DNA of 64,000 nucleotides from NCBI RefSeq assembly GCF_010998615.1, contig NZ_JAAEAH010000006.1, positions 1-64,000 on the forward strand, in the 5' to 3' direction. Within the stretch, counting starts at the first letter, position 1, and each line of letters starts with the position of its first letter. Shown piece by piece: positions 37,161 to 45,633 of the stretch. Source of the DNA: Myxococcus sp. CA023. GTDB taxonomy: Bacteria; Myxococcota; Myxococcia; Myxococcales; Myxococcaceae. The notes under the pieces are model-generated. The model made no database searches. It had not been told where the DNA came from and was given only the letters and a program-made list of their open reading frames with translations. Both the position numbers and the translations under genes were made by a program.

Positions 37161-37367
37161 CTAGAACCAGCCGTCAGACGTGTGGCTGGTGTGATCCTGC
37201 GGCTCCTGGTCCTTGACGGGGCCGCCGACCGCGCGCGCGGTGATCTGGGCGAAATCGCCACGACCCAGGATCATGCTCAGCTGGCCGCGGAGCGCGTCCA
37301 CCTTCGCGGGATCCAGCTGCTTGAACGTCACCACCTCGGGCTTCAGAACGATGTTGCTCTCAACCAT
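37161..37367 (-). CDS. Candidate RiPP precursor peptide 1
   Basis: A 68-residue peptide starting MVESNIVLKPEVVTF. The first ~37 residues form an amphipathic leader (QLDPAKVDALRGQLSMILGRG) identical to precursor 2; the middle differs; the last 14 residues EPQDHTSHTSDGWF are identical again. The tail holds two tandem His-Thr-Ser units, the His-Xaa-Ser pattern expected for an HxsB-type maturase, and ends in Trp-Phe. GGAG six bases before the ATG fixes this start over longer options. I take residues 1-37 as leader for the PqqD-like domain and the tail as the modified core; the cleavage site is not evident. Confidence 0.75.
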   Translation of the reverse strand: MVESNIVLKPEVVTFKQLDPAKVDALRGQLSMILGRGDFAQITARAVGGPVKDQEPQDHTSHTSDGWF

Positions 37368-37428
37368 GAGGAACTCCAGGAGAGGTGAATCAAACCACAC
37401 GCGCGGCACGAGCTTGTCGCCGAACGTG

Positions 37429-37462
37429 CCGAGCCTGACACCCGTGGATGTCAGCGGCTCGG
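37429..37462 (-). promoter_or_regulatory. Hairpin in the 5' region of precursor 1
   Basis: CCGAGCC at 37429-37435 pairs with GGCTCGG at 37456-37462, and TGACA at 37436-37440 with TGTCA at 37449-37453, leaving a 2-base bulge and an 8-base loop. It lies 62-95 bases before the precursor start. Copy 2 keeps the outer CCGAGC/GCTCGG pairing but not the inner stem. It could be an attenuator, a protein site or part of the leader RNA. Confidence 0.45.
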
Positions 37463-37551
37463 ATCCCAAAGAGTACGGCGTCCCTCGAACGAATGTCCAG
37501 GCGTAGACGTGTTTTCGCTGAAACAACTGCTACACGTGAGATTCGGCGCGC

Positions 37552-37670
37552 TTGACCCGGGTACGGCTGACTCAGGGTTCGCGGGTCGGGGAGGGCGAGG
37601 AGCCGGTCTCCAATCCCATCCAGGTGAACACCACCGGGGCTCGGAGCGAGTGATGCTCCTGCGGCGGGAA
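37552..37670 (-). pseudogene. Remnant of the glycosyltransferase 5' end
   Basis: On the minus strand this stretch reads HLDGIGDRLLALPDPRTLSQPYPGQ, matching HLNGIGDRLLALPALRALSQLYPGR of the GT9 protein. The start codon is gone and a frame change precedes the match. It ends where copy 1 of the duplication begins, so it is a by-product of the tandem duplication. Confidence 0.8.
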
Positions 37671-37696
37671 GGGGGCAATCCTTGCGTCAAGACAAC

Positions 37697-37734
37697 CTGC
37701 TCCCCGGTGCCCAGGGATGGGCGCCGGGGAGCAG
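37697..37734 (-). terminator. Long hairpin after precursor 2
   Basis: Arms 37697-37712 and 37719-37734 pair over 16 positions including one G-U pair, with a 6-base loop. It matches the hairpin after precursor 1; the A-G mismatch of that copy is a clean C-G pair here, so the stem has been kept. It begins eight bases after the precursor 2 stop. Confidence 0.75.
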
Positions 37735-37741
37735 AGACCTG

Positions 37742-37942
37742 CTAGAACCAGCCGTCAGACGTGTGGCTGGTGTGATCCTGCGGCTCCTTGACGACGACGG
37801 CGCCCGCGCGAGCGGAGAGCGTGGGGAACTCGCCACGACCCAGGATCATGCTCAGCTGGCCGCGGAGCGCGTCCACCTTCGCGGGATCCAGCTGCTTGAA
37901 CGTCACCACCTCGGGCTTCAGAACGATGTTGCTCTCAACCAT
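37742..37942 (-). CDS. Candidate RiPP precursor peptide 2
   Basis: A 66-residue paralogue of precursor 1, two residues shorter. Residues 1-37 (MVESNIVLKPEVVTF...MILGRG) and the tail EPQDHTSHTSDGWF are identical; only the linker differs (EFPTLSARAGAVVVK here, DFAQITARAVGGPVKDQ there). GGAG precedes the ATG at the same distance as in copy 1. Strict conservation at both ends with a free middle is the pattern of a leader-linker-core precursor. Probably expressed from its own copy of the shared upstream region. Confidence 0.75.
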   Translation of the reverse strand: MVESNIVLKPEVVTFKQLDPAKVDALRGQLSMILGRGEFPTLSARAGAVVVKEPQDHTSHTSDGWF

Positions 37943-38217
37943 GAGGGACTCCAGGGGAGGTGAATCAAACCACACGCGCGGCACGAGATTGTCGCCGTAC
38001 GTGCCGAGCCTGACGCCAGTTGATGCCTGTAGCTCGGATCTCCAAGAGTACGGCGTACCTCGAACGAATGTCCAGGCTTAGACATGTTTTTGATGAAATG
38101 TCTGCCAGTTGTGGAAATTCACGGACTTGGGTGTTCTCGCGCGCCGGGCCTGGGCCTTCGTGGTGACGCGCGTCGCCGAGGCACACGCCGCATGGCATGC
38201 TGTTGCGTGAGAGGGTC

Positions 38218-40641
38218 ATGGATACAATTCGTCAGGACATCCGGTTTGGCGCCAGGCTGTTGCTCAAGAGCCCGACGTTCACCCTGGTCGCGATGTTGAC
38301 GCTGGCACTGGGGATTGGCGCGAGCACGGCGATATTCAGCGTGGTCAACTCCATCTGGCTCCAGCCCATGCGTTTCCCGCATGAGGAGCGTCTGGTGATG
38401 GTGTGGGACTCGCTTCCCAAGGCGGGTGTCGAGCGGAGCGAGACGTCCCTGGCGACGCTGGCGGACTGGACCGCGCAGGCGGGGGGCTTCGAGCACGTGG
38501 CGGGGATTGTCCCGCGGAGCTTGAACCTGGGCGGCGCGCTGCAGCCGGAGCGGCTCCAGGCGTTTCGGGTGGGTGCCGCGATGTTCCCCGCGCTGGAGGC
38601 GAGGCCCTCGCTGGGCAGGGCGTTCTCCGCGGAAGAGGACCGCGTGGGTGGCGAGGCGGTGGTGGTGCTGTCGGACGGGTTGTGGCGGCGCCGGTTTGGT
38701 GGCGCGCCCTCCGTGCTGGGTGAGTCCGTGACGCTGGATGGTGCGCCCTACACGGTCGTGGGCGTGATGCCGAAGAGCTTCGACTTCCCGCCTGGCGCCG
38801 AAGCCTGGGTGCCGCTCGCGCCGACGCAGGCGGAGCTGGATGCGCGCGGGGACCGGAAGGTTCGGGTGGTGGGCCGCCTCAAGCCTGGCTTCTCCGTGGC
38901 GATGGCGGAGGACGCCCTGCGGGTCCTCGCGGGGCAACTGGCGGAGCGGTACCCCGACACGGATTCGGAGCGCACCGTGCGGCTGACGTCCGTGCGCGAG
39001 GCCTACCTGGGGCCCTTGAGGCCGCTGCTCATCACCCTGGCGGGCGCGGTGGGCTTCGTGTTGCTCATCGGGTGCGCGAACGTCGCGAGCCTGCTGCTGG
39101 CGCGCGCGGCGGCCCGGCGGCGGGAGTTGGCCATTCGTGGGGCGCTGGGGGCGAGCCCGACGCGCCTGATGGTCCAGGCCCTGACCGAGAGCGTCCTGCT
39201 GTCGCTCCTGGGCGGGGGCTTGGGAATCCTGGGCGCGCTGTGGGGCACGCACATGATTGCCACCATGCTGCCGCCCGGATTGGCGGAGCGCCTGCCCGGG
39301 TGGCAATCCATCCAGGTGGATGGAGGGGCGCTGCTGTTCTGTGTCGGGCTGTCTGCCATTACCGGGGTGCTGTTTGGCCTGGCGCCCGCGTTCCAGATGT
39401 CGCGGCAGAACCCGCTGGAGGCGATGCGGGAGGGGGCGGGCGCCACGGCGGGGCGAAAGAGCATCCGCTCGGCCCTGGTGACGGCGGAGGTGGCCCTGGC
39501 CTTGATGCTGGTCGTCGGCGCGAGCCTGATGCTTCGAAGCCTCTACCAGCTCCAGGGGACCTCACCCGGCTTCGCCGCCGAACGCGTGTTCTACTTCGAC
39601 GTCACGCTGCCGGAGACCAAGTACCCGACGGACGCCGAGCGGGTTCGCTTCTTCCATGCGCTGCAGGAGCGGTTGTCTTCCATGCCGGGAGCCCAGGCTG
39701 TCTCGGCGGCCAGCCTGCCGCCCATCAGCCGTCGCAGTCAGAGCTCGAACATCTATCTGGAGGGGCAGCCGAAGCCGCTGCCCGGGCAGTTGCCCGAGGC
39801 CAGTCAGCGCGTCATCTCCCCGGGCTATTTCCGGACCATGGGCATCCCCTTGCACGAGGGGCGCGATTTCAATGCGTTGGACGTGGAGGATGCGCCCCGG
39901 GTCGCGATGATCAACTCAGCCCTGGCGCGGCGCTTCTGGCCCGGGGAGTCGCCACTGGGCAAGCGCTTCTTCACGGGAGGCACCGAGCCATGGGAGGTCA
40001 TCGGCGTGGTGGGTGACGTCCGGACGCTGTGGCGCGGGCAGGTGCGTTCATCCGTGCCGGAGTTCTACCTGCCGCTGGCGCAGGCTCCGCGTGACGCGAT
40101 GGTGATGATGGTGACTGTGGGAGGGACGGGGGCGGCGGCGTCGTCGCTGGCGCTGTCCTTGCGTGAGGGAATGGCGTCGTTGGACCCCGAGCAACCACCG
40201 CCGTCGCCGCGGCCTTTGGAGGAGCTCATCGCGGAGTCGTTCGGCTCCAGGCACCTGCTGGCCGCGCTGCTGGGGTTCTTCGCGTGTGTGGCGCTGCTGC
40301 TGGCCGCCGGGGGCGTCTACGGCATCATGGCCTACTCCGTCACCCAGCGGCGGACGGAGATTGGCGTGCGCATGGCGCTGGGCGCGCGGGAAGGGAGCAT
40401 CTTCTGGTTGATATTGAGCCAGGCGCTGCGGCTCGCCGGGCTGGGGGTCCTCATCGGCTCCGTGCTGGCGCTGGTCCTGGCGCGTGGCCTGTCGAAGCTG
40501 CTCTTCGAGGTCAGCCCCGCGGACCCGCTCATCTTCGTCGGGACGGCTTTCGTGCTGCTCGTCGTGGCGCTGGTGGCGGGCTACGTGCCCGCCTGGCGCG
40601 CCGCGCGCGTCCCGCCCAGCATGGCCATGCGCGAGGAGTGA
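38218..40641 (+). CDS. ADOP-type MacB/FtsX permease
   Basis: An 807-residue inner membrane protein of the 'acidobacterial duplicated orphan permease' group. It has the MDTIRQDIRFGARLLLKSPTF start with an N-terminal membrane helix, a MacB periplasmic core domain, a three-helix FtsX domain near residues 270-400, then a second core and a second FtsX domain, with ITQRRTEIGVRMALGAREG-like sequence near the end. No ATPase gene of the MacB type is adjacent. Role not known; such proteins are linked to export or stress of the envelope. The ATG at 38218 follows GAGAGGG. It is divergent from the precursor locus. Confidence 0.85.
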   Translation: MDTIRQDIRFGARLLLKSPTFTLVAMLTLALGIGASTAIFSVVNSIWLQPMRFPHEERLVMVWDSLPKAGVERSETSLATLADWTAQAGGFEHVAGIVPRSLNLGGALQPERLQAFRVGAAMFPALEARPSLGRAFSAEEDRVGGEAVVVLSDGLWRRRFGGAPSVLGESVTLDGAPYTVVGVMPKSFDFPPGAEAWVPLAPTQAELDARGDRKVRVVGRLKPGFSVAMAEDALRVLAGQLAERYPDTDSERTVRLTSVREAYLGPLRPLLITLAGAVGFVLLIGCANVASLLLARAAARRRELAIRGALGASPTRLMVQALTESVLLSLLGGGLGILGALWGTHMIATMLPPGLAERLPGWQSIQVDGGALLFCVGLSAITGVLFGLAPAFQMSRQNPLEAMREGAGATAGRKSIRSALVTAEVALALMLVVGASLMLRSLYQLQGTSPGFAAERVFYFDVTLPETKYPTDAERVRFFHALQERLSSMPGAQAVSAASLPPISRRSQSSNIYLEGQPKPLPGQLPEASQRVISPGYFRTMGIPLHEGRDFNALDVEDAPRVAMINSALARRFWPGESPLGKRFFTGGTEPWEVIGVVGDVRTLWRGQVRSSVPEFYLPLAQAPRDAMVMMVTVGGTGAAASSLALSLREGMASLDPEQPPPSPRPLEELIAESFGSRHLLAALLGFFACVALLLAAGGVYGIMAYSVTQRRTEIGVRMALGAREGSIFWLILSQALRLAGLGVLIGSVLALVLARGLSKLLFEVSPADPLIFVGTAFVLLVVALVAGYVPAWRAARVPPSMAMREE

Positions 40642-40645
40642 GGGC

Positions 40646-42403
40646 TCAGGCGGCGATGAACTGCCGTTCCACGAGGCGCTTGTAGAGGCCGTCCTGGGTG
40701 ATGAGCGCCTCGTGGTTTCCGTGCTGGACGACGCGGCCCTGGTCCAGCACGAAGATGCGGTCGACGCCCGCCACGGTGGACAAGCGGTGGGCGATGATGA
40801 GGGTGGTGCGTCCCACCATGAGCCGGTCCAGCGCCTCCTTGACCAGGTGCTCGCTTTCAGAGTCCAGCGCGCTGGTGGCTTCGTCCAGGATGAGCAGTCG
40901 CGGATCCTTGAGGACCGCACGGGCAATGGCGACGCGCTGCTTCTGCCCTCCCGAGAGCTGGATGCCCCGCTCGCCGACGCGCGTGCGGTAGCCTTCTGGA
41001 AACCGGCTCACGAAGTCGTGGGCATTGGCGATGCGGGCCGCGGCTTCCACTTCCGCATCGGTGGCGTCGGTGCGTCCGTAGCGGATGTTGTCGGCGATGC
41101 TGCCTGAGAAGAGCGTGGGCTCCTGCGACACGATGCCAATGTTCTGACGGAGCCAGCGGACGTCGAGCGTTCGCAGGTTCGTCCCATCGACGAGGATGGC
41201 CCCCTGGTCCGGATCGTAGAAGCGCATCAACAGCGAGGCGACGGTCGACTTGCCCGCGCCCGAGTGTCCCACCAGCGCCACGACTTCACCGGGGGCGACG
41301 TCCAGGTCCAGGCCTTGGAGGACGGGCACGTCTCGGCGCGTGGGGTAGCTGAAGCTGACGTCGCGGAAGCGCAGGTGGCCTTCCATGTTCGCGGGCCGCT
41401 CGCCGCCGTTGACGGAGATGGCGGGCGTACGGTCGATGAGCTCGAAGACGCGCTCGGTGGCGCCTCCGGCCTTCATGAACTCCGCCCACAGCTCGCTCAG
41501 GGCGCCGACGGCCATGACGACCATCAGCGTGTACATCAGGAAGGAGGTCAGTCCACCCACCGTGATGTCGCCCGAAACGACCATGTGCGTGCCGTACCAG
41601 AAGACGAGCAGGGTCGAAGCCAGGCCGGTGAAGCCCGTTCCTCCCATGAAGAAGCCCGAGGAGACGATTCTCGTGCGCGCCAGCGCCAGGGCCTTGCCGA
41701 TGGCACGGCCATAGCTCCGGCGCTCCGCGTCTTCGGCGACGAAGGCCTGGACGGTCTGAATGCCATAGAGTGACTCGGCGGCGACTTCATTGGCTTCGGC
41801 CACCGCGGCCTGGGCGTCTCGCGCGAGCTGCCGGGCTTTGCGGCCGTAGAACAGCGCCCCCAGCGTCACGGGGGGGACGACCGCCAGCATGACGAGCGTC
41901 AACCGGGGCGAGGTGTAGAGCAGCAGCGCCAGCCCTCCAATCAACGTGGTCGCGTTGCGGAGCATGATGGCGATGTGCGTACTGACGGCACCCTGGATGA
42001 GGGCGGTGTCCGTGGACAGCCGGCTGGTGAGGCCGCCAGTGCGGTGCTGGTCGAAGAACGCGATCTCCTGCTCCAGCAAGCTGCGATACAGCCGCTCCCG
42101 CAGGTTGCTGACAATGCGCTCACCCGCGATGTTGAAGAAGGCGAAGCGCAGCCCGATGGCCACCGACTGGATGAAACACACCCCCAGCATCCACAGGGTG
42201 GTGTCGTTCACCATATCGAGCGTGGCGGTGGTCAAGGCTTCGTCGAGAATGACCCGAATGGCCTGAGGGAAGAGCAGGCCTCCCGCGCTCCCGATGAAGA
42301 GGAAGCACGTGCCGAGCAAGAGCAGCCTCCACTCGGGACGAGCCAGTGCGAGGACGCGACGAAGGGATGCGTGGCTCAGTGGCGGATTCTGAATCAAGCC
42401 CAT
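40646..42403 (-). CDS. ABC exporter, fused membrane and ATPase domains (MsbA-like)
   Basis: A 585-residue half-transporter. Residues ~15-320 form the six-helix membrane domain (LLLLGTCFLFIGSAGGLLFP, TLVMLAVVPPVTLGALFYG). Residues ~350-585 form the ATPase with Walker A GHSGAGKST, Q-loop SQEPTLFSG, signature LSGGQKQR, Walker B LLILDEATSALD and H-loop AHRLS. There is no N-terminal C39 peptidase domain. It works as a homodimer exporting lipid, peptide or drug. Lying 3 kb from the precursor genes it is a candidate exporter for the peptide, an inference from position only. Start set at ATG 42403; no strong ribosome site there. Confidence 0.9.
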   Translation of the reverse strand: MGLIQNPPLSHASLRRVLALARPEWRLLLLGTCFLFIGSAGGLLFPQAIRVILDEALTTATLDMVNDTTLWMLGVCFIQSVAIGLRFAFFNIAGERIVSNLRERLYRSLLEQEIAFFDQHRTGGLTSRLSTDTALIQGAVSTHIAIMLRNATTLIGGLALLLYTSPRLTLVMLAVVPPVTLGALFYGRKARQLARDAQAAVAEANEVAAESLYGIQTVQAFVAEDAERRSYGRAIGKALALARTRIVSSGFFMGGTGFTGLASTLLVFWYGTHMVVSGDITVGGLTSFLMYTLMVVMAVGALSELWAEFMKAGGATERVFELIDRTPAISVNGGERPANMEGHLRFRDVSFSYPTRRDVPVLQGLDLDVAPGEVVALVGHSGAGKSTVASLLMRFYDPDQGAILVDGTNLRTLDVRWLRQNIGIVSQEPTLFSGSIADNIRYGRTDATDAEVEAAARIANAHDFVSRFPEGYRTRVGERGIQLSGGQKQRVAIARAVLKDPRLLILDEATSALDSESEHLVKEALDRLMVGRTTLIIAHRLSTVAGVDRIFVLDQGRVVQHGNHEALITQDGLYKRLVERQFIAA

Positions 42404-42460
42404 TTCACGCAGGCTAGTCCAGATGCCGCCAAAGTTGTAATCCCGACAAAACTTGTGATG

Positions 42461-42496
42461 CAGGGGCCCGGCGCATGTCTCGCGCCGGGGCCCCTG
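42461..42496 (-). terminator. Hairpin after the M28 peptidase gene
   Basis: CAGGGGCCCGGCGC at 42461-42474 pairs with GCGCCGGGGCCCCTG at 42482-42496 with one bulged base. On the minus strand it starts 11 bases after the peptidase stop and is followed by a mixed A+T-rich stretch. Confidence 0.7.
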
Positions 42497-42507
42497 GGCT
42501 TCAGGGC

Positions 42508-43734
42508 CTACTGCGCGGTGCCCTTGGCCAGCTCGGCGACATAGGCGGCGGCAATCTTGGAGAACTTGAGCGCGTGCGCGGCGCTGCTGTCGGAGTTCGC
42601 CAGGGTGTCCCTGGGGGTGTGGATGTTGGGGTTCTTCTGGACGACGGTCCCCTCGAAGGGGATGGAGGCCGCGAAGCCCTGGTTGTGCCAGGAGGCGTGG
42701 TCCGAGCACCCGTAGCCGCAGGTCGTATTGGTGAACGGCACGCCGACGTACGTCGTTATCAGGTCGCGGATGAACTGGTTCTGGGCGACGTTCGTGTTGT
42801 CGGTGACGATGCCCACATCCGATGTGGCGTTGGGGTGCTTGTAGTTCGTCATGTCGAGCTGCATCACCCCCACGACGTTGATGTTGTTGCTCTTGTGGGA
42901 GATGGCGATCTCCCGCGAGCCGCGCAGACCCGTCTCCTCCGCGGCGTAGGCCATGAACTTCACCGTCCGCTGGGGGCGGTAGTTGCGAGCCATGGCGGCG
43001 CGGATGACTTCGGTGAACGTCGCGATGCCGGACGCGTCGTCATCGGCGCCGGGCGCGGTGCTGGTGGAGCTGATGGAGTCCAGGTGGCCGCCCACCACGA
43101 CGACCTCGCCAGGCAGTTCGGTGCCGGGGATGGTGAGGATGACCGAGGGCTGTCGCCAGCCCGTGTGGGGGTAGTACGCCACGGTGACGTCCGTGCGCCC
43201 CGCGCCGGTGACGTAGCCCTGCCACTTCGCCAGGAGCATGGCCGCGGCGTCCACGCCCCCTTGCGAGCTCTGGCTGCGCGTGGGGAAGGCGGACAGGTCG
43301 GCGATGGTGGTGCGGATGTTCGCGGCAGAGAGCTCACCCACTAGCGTGTTCGCGGTCGCGGCGTTGGTGAGGGTGTAGCTGACGGCCTTCTGGGTCGCAT
43401 TGGGGACTACGGGCGCCAGGGACGCCAGTGCTTCCTCCTTCGTCTCGTAGGTGATGAAGCCCGCGCACCGGTCGAACTTCTCGTGCATCATCAGCGCCAG
43501 CCGCGACAGCTGAGACTCCTTCAGCTGGAACACGCCCGCGTGCTCCTGCTGCTTGAGGGCGGTGGGCACGTTCCAACCTTCGGCCGCGAAGGTCTCCTGC
43601 ATGGGCGTGATGGCATCCGTGCCAATCGCAATCCAGACAGTCTTGTCAGCTGGCTTGGCCTTGATCGGCTCGGCAAGGGCCAGCGGGGCATTCAGCAGCA
43701 ACAGCGCGACCGGCATCCAGGTCTTCATTCGCAT
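42508..43734 (-). CDS. Secreted M28 family metallo-aminopeptidase
   Basis: A 408-residue exported zinc aminopeptidase, similar in layout to bacterial leucyl aminopeptidases. Signal peptide MRMKTWMPVALLLLNAPLALA; a ~120-residue prodomain-like region; catalytic domain with zinc ligands in VVGGHLDS, PGADDDASG, AAEETGL, MQLDMT and NIHTPRDT. A disulphide-like CGYGC lies near residue 340. GGAGGAGC directly before the ATG at 43734 supports the start. It removes N-terminal amino acids outside the cell, fitting a predatory bacterium. Confidence 0.92.
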   Translation of the reverse strand: MRMKTWMPVALLLLNAPLALAEPIKAKPADKTVWIAIGTDAITPMQETFAAEGWNVPTALKQQEHAGVFQLKESQLSRLALMMHEKFDRCAGFITYETKEEALASLAPVVPNATQKAVSYTLTNAATANTLVGELSAANIRTTIADLSAFPTRSQSSQGGVDAAAMLLAKWQGYVTGAGRTDVTVAYYPHTGWRQPSVILTIPGTELPGEVVVVGGHLDSISSTSTAPGADDDASGIATFTEVIRAAMARNYRPQRTVKFMAYAAEETGLRGSREIAISHKSNNINVVGVMQLDMTNYKHPNATSDVGIVTDNTNVAQNQFIRDLITTYVGVPFTNTTCGYGCSDHASWHNQGFAASIPFEGTVVQKNPNIHTPRDTLANSDSSAAHALKFSKIAAAYVAELAKGTAQ

Positions 43735-44008
43735 TGCTCCTCCAGGGAGACGGCGTTGCGTCGCAGCTCGGGGGACGGGCTGCGGGGAGGAGCCTCTGCT
43801 TTTCGAGAAATAAAGGCTTTCTGATAGCTGGCCGGAGTGTGAAAAAGAAGACATGCCCACAGTGAATATGGGCTGGGCGGGCAGGCGCTTTGTTCCCCGC
43901 ACCGCCTGAATCTCCGTGCCGGGCTGATGCATCCCTTTGTCGTAGAGTGGCGCCGCCGGCATGCGCTGGTGCGTGACCTGTGTGGCGTGGTGCCCGTCGG
44001 GAGGCAGG

Positions 44009-45631
44009 ATGGCCATGGACTGCGACTGGCTCATCATCGGCTCGGGGTTCGGTGGCAGCGTCAGCGCGCTTCGGCTGACCGAGAAGGGCTACCGCGTCAT
44101 GCTCCTGGAGAAGGGGCGGCGCTTGCGCGCCCCGGACTTCCCGAAGACGAACTGGGAACTGAAGCGCTGGCTCTGGATGCCCACGCTGGGGTGGCGGGGC
44201 CTGTTCGAGATGACGTTCTTCCGCCACGTCACCGTCCTGTCGGGCGTGGGCGTGGGCGGCGGCTCGCTCGTGTACGCCAACACGCTCCCCATCCCCCGGG
44301 ACGACTTCTTCCAGGCCTCCTCGTGGGGCCACCTCGCCGCGTGGAAGGAGGAACTGGCGCCGCACTACACCACCGCACGGAGGATGCTGGGCGCCACGCC
44401 GAATCCACTGCGCACCGTGCCAGACCAGGTGCTCCAGGACGTGGGCACGGACCTGGGCCGCACCGACTTCCAGCCCACCACCGTGGCCGTGTACTTCGGC
44501 GAGCCGGGCGTCACCGTGAAGGACCCATACTTCAATGGGGAGGGACCGGACCGGACGGGCTGCAACGCGTGTGGCGGGTGCATGCTGGGGTGTCGTTTCG
44601 ACGCCAAGAACACGCTCGACAAGAACTACCTCCACCTGGCGGAGCGGCGCGGCCTCACGCTGCACGCGGACACTGAAGTCACCTGGGTGCGACCGCTGCC
44701 AGACGGGGGCTACGAAGTCGAAGCGCTCCAAGGGGCGCGGCGCTTCTTCCGGAAGAAGGTGCGGTTCACCGCGAAGCACGTCGTCTTTGCGGGGGGCGTG
44801 CTGGGCACCCTGGACCTGCTGCTCAAGTTGAAGGCGAGCCCGGACGGACTGCCGCGCCTGTCGGACCGGCTGGGAGACGGCGTGCGCACCAACTCCGAGG
44901 CGCTCGTGGGTGTGGTGAGCGGCCGCAAGGGGCAGGATTTGTCACGGGGCATCGCCATCGGTTCCATCCTGCACACCGATGCCCAGTCCCACCTGGAGCC
45001 GGTGCGCTACTCCGCGGGCTCGGGCTTCTTCCGGTTGCTGATGGCGCCGCAGGTCTCCGGGGCCACGATGCTCCAGCGCTTCGCGCGGCTGGTGGGCCTG
45101 CTGGTCCGGCATCCGCTGCGCTTCCTCAAGGCGTGGTTCGTCCCCGACTTCGCGCGGCGGACGATGATTCTGCTCTACATGCGCACCCTGGAAGGGCACC
45201 TGCGCATGAAGCGCTCGCGGAGGCTGGGGCTGAGCACTGCGCTCCAGGAGGGCCCGGCGCCGAGCGCCAACATGCCGGAGGCGTTCGACCTGGCCCGGCG
45301 CGTGGCGGACAAGCTGGATGGCTATCCGATGACCATCGTCAGCGAGACCCTGCTGGGCATTCCGACGACGGCGCACATCCTGGGCGGCTGCTGCATGGGG
45401 GACTCGGCGGAGACGGGCGTCATCGACTCGCGGCACCGCGTGTTCGGCCATGAGGGGTTGTATGTGGTGGACGGCTCCGCCATCTCCGCCAATCCGGGCG
45501 TCAATCCGTCGCTCACGATTACGGCGCTGGCCGAGCGCGCGATGACCTTCATTCCCGCGGCCCGGACGGCGCCGCGGGACGAGGTGGCCGCACCCGCGGT
45601 GCCCGTGTCCTCGGGCGCCCGCGTGAGCTGA
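44009..45631 (+). CDS. GMC family FAD-dependent oxidoreductase
   Basis: A 540-residue flavoenzyme. The ADP-binding motif LIIGSGFGGSVSALRL is at the N-terminus, GVGVGGGSLVYANTLP is the GMC signature region, and DGSAISANPGVNPSLTITALAERA is the C-terminal FAD-binding part. It has a cysteine cluster GCNACGGCMLGC near residue 190, as in cholesterol-oxidase-like and long-chain alcohol oxidase relatives. Substrate probably a sterol or alcohol. The ATG at 44009 follows GGGAGG; another ATG lies two codons on. Divergent from the peptidase gene; stops two bases before the convergent OmpA gene's stop. Confidence 0.9.
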   Translation: MAMDCDWLIIGSGFGGSVSALRLTEKGYRVMLLEKGRRLRAPDFPKTNWELKRWLWMPTLGWRGLFEMTFFRHVTVLSGVGVGGGSLVYANTLPIPRDDFFQASSWGHLAAWKEELAPHYTTARRMLGATPNPLRTVPDQVLQDVGTDLGRTDFQPTTVAVYFGEPGVTVKDPYFNGEGPDRTGCNACGGCMLGCRFDAKNTLDKNYLHLAERRGLTLHADTEVTWVRPLPDGGYEVEALQGARRFFRKKVRFTAKHVVFAGGVLGTLDLLLKLKASPDGLPRLSDRLGDGVRTNSEALVGVVSGRKGQDLSRGIAIGSILHTDAQSHLEPVRYSAGSGFFRLLMAPQVSGATMLQRFARLVGLLVRHPLRFLKAWFVPDFARRTMILLYMRTLEGHLRMKRSRRLGLSTALQEGPAPSANMPEAFDLARRVADKLDGYPMTIVSETLLGIPTTAHILGGCCMGDSAETGVIDSRHRVFGHEGLYVVDGSAISANPGVNPSLTITALAERAMTFIPAARTAPRDEVAAPAVPVSSGARVS

Positions 45632-45633
45632 GG

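Larger units (their letters stand above)
36970..38115. repeat. Tandem duplication of the precursor locus (period about 575-582 bp)
   Basis: Segment ~36970-37540 and segment ~37552-38115 align along their whole length: glycosyltransferase 5' end, post-stop hairpin, precursor coding region and ~150 bases of upstream DNA (GAGGTGAATCAAACCACACG and beyond). Precursor stops are 581 bases apart and starts 575 apart. Leader and core codons are the most conserved parts; the glycosyltransferase part of copy 2 has decayed. Confidence 0.85.
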
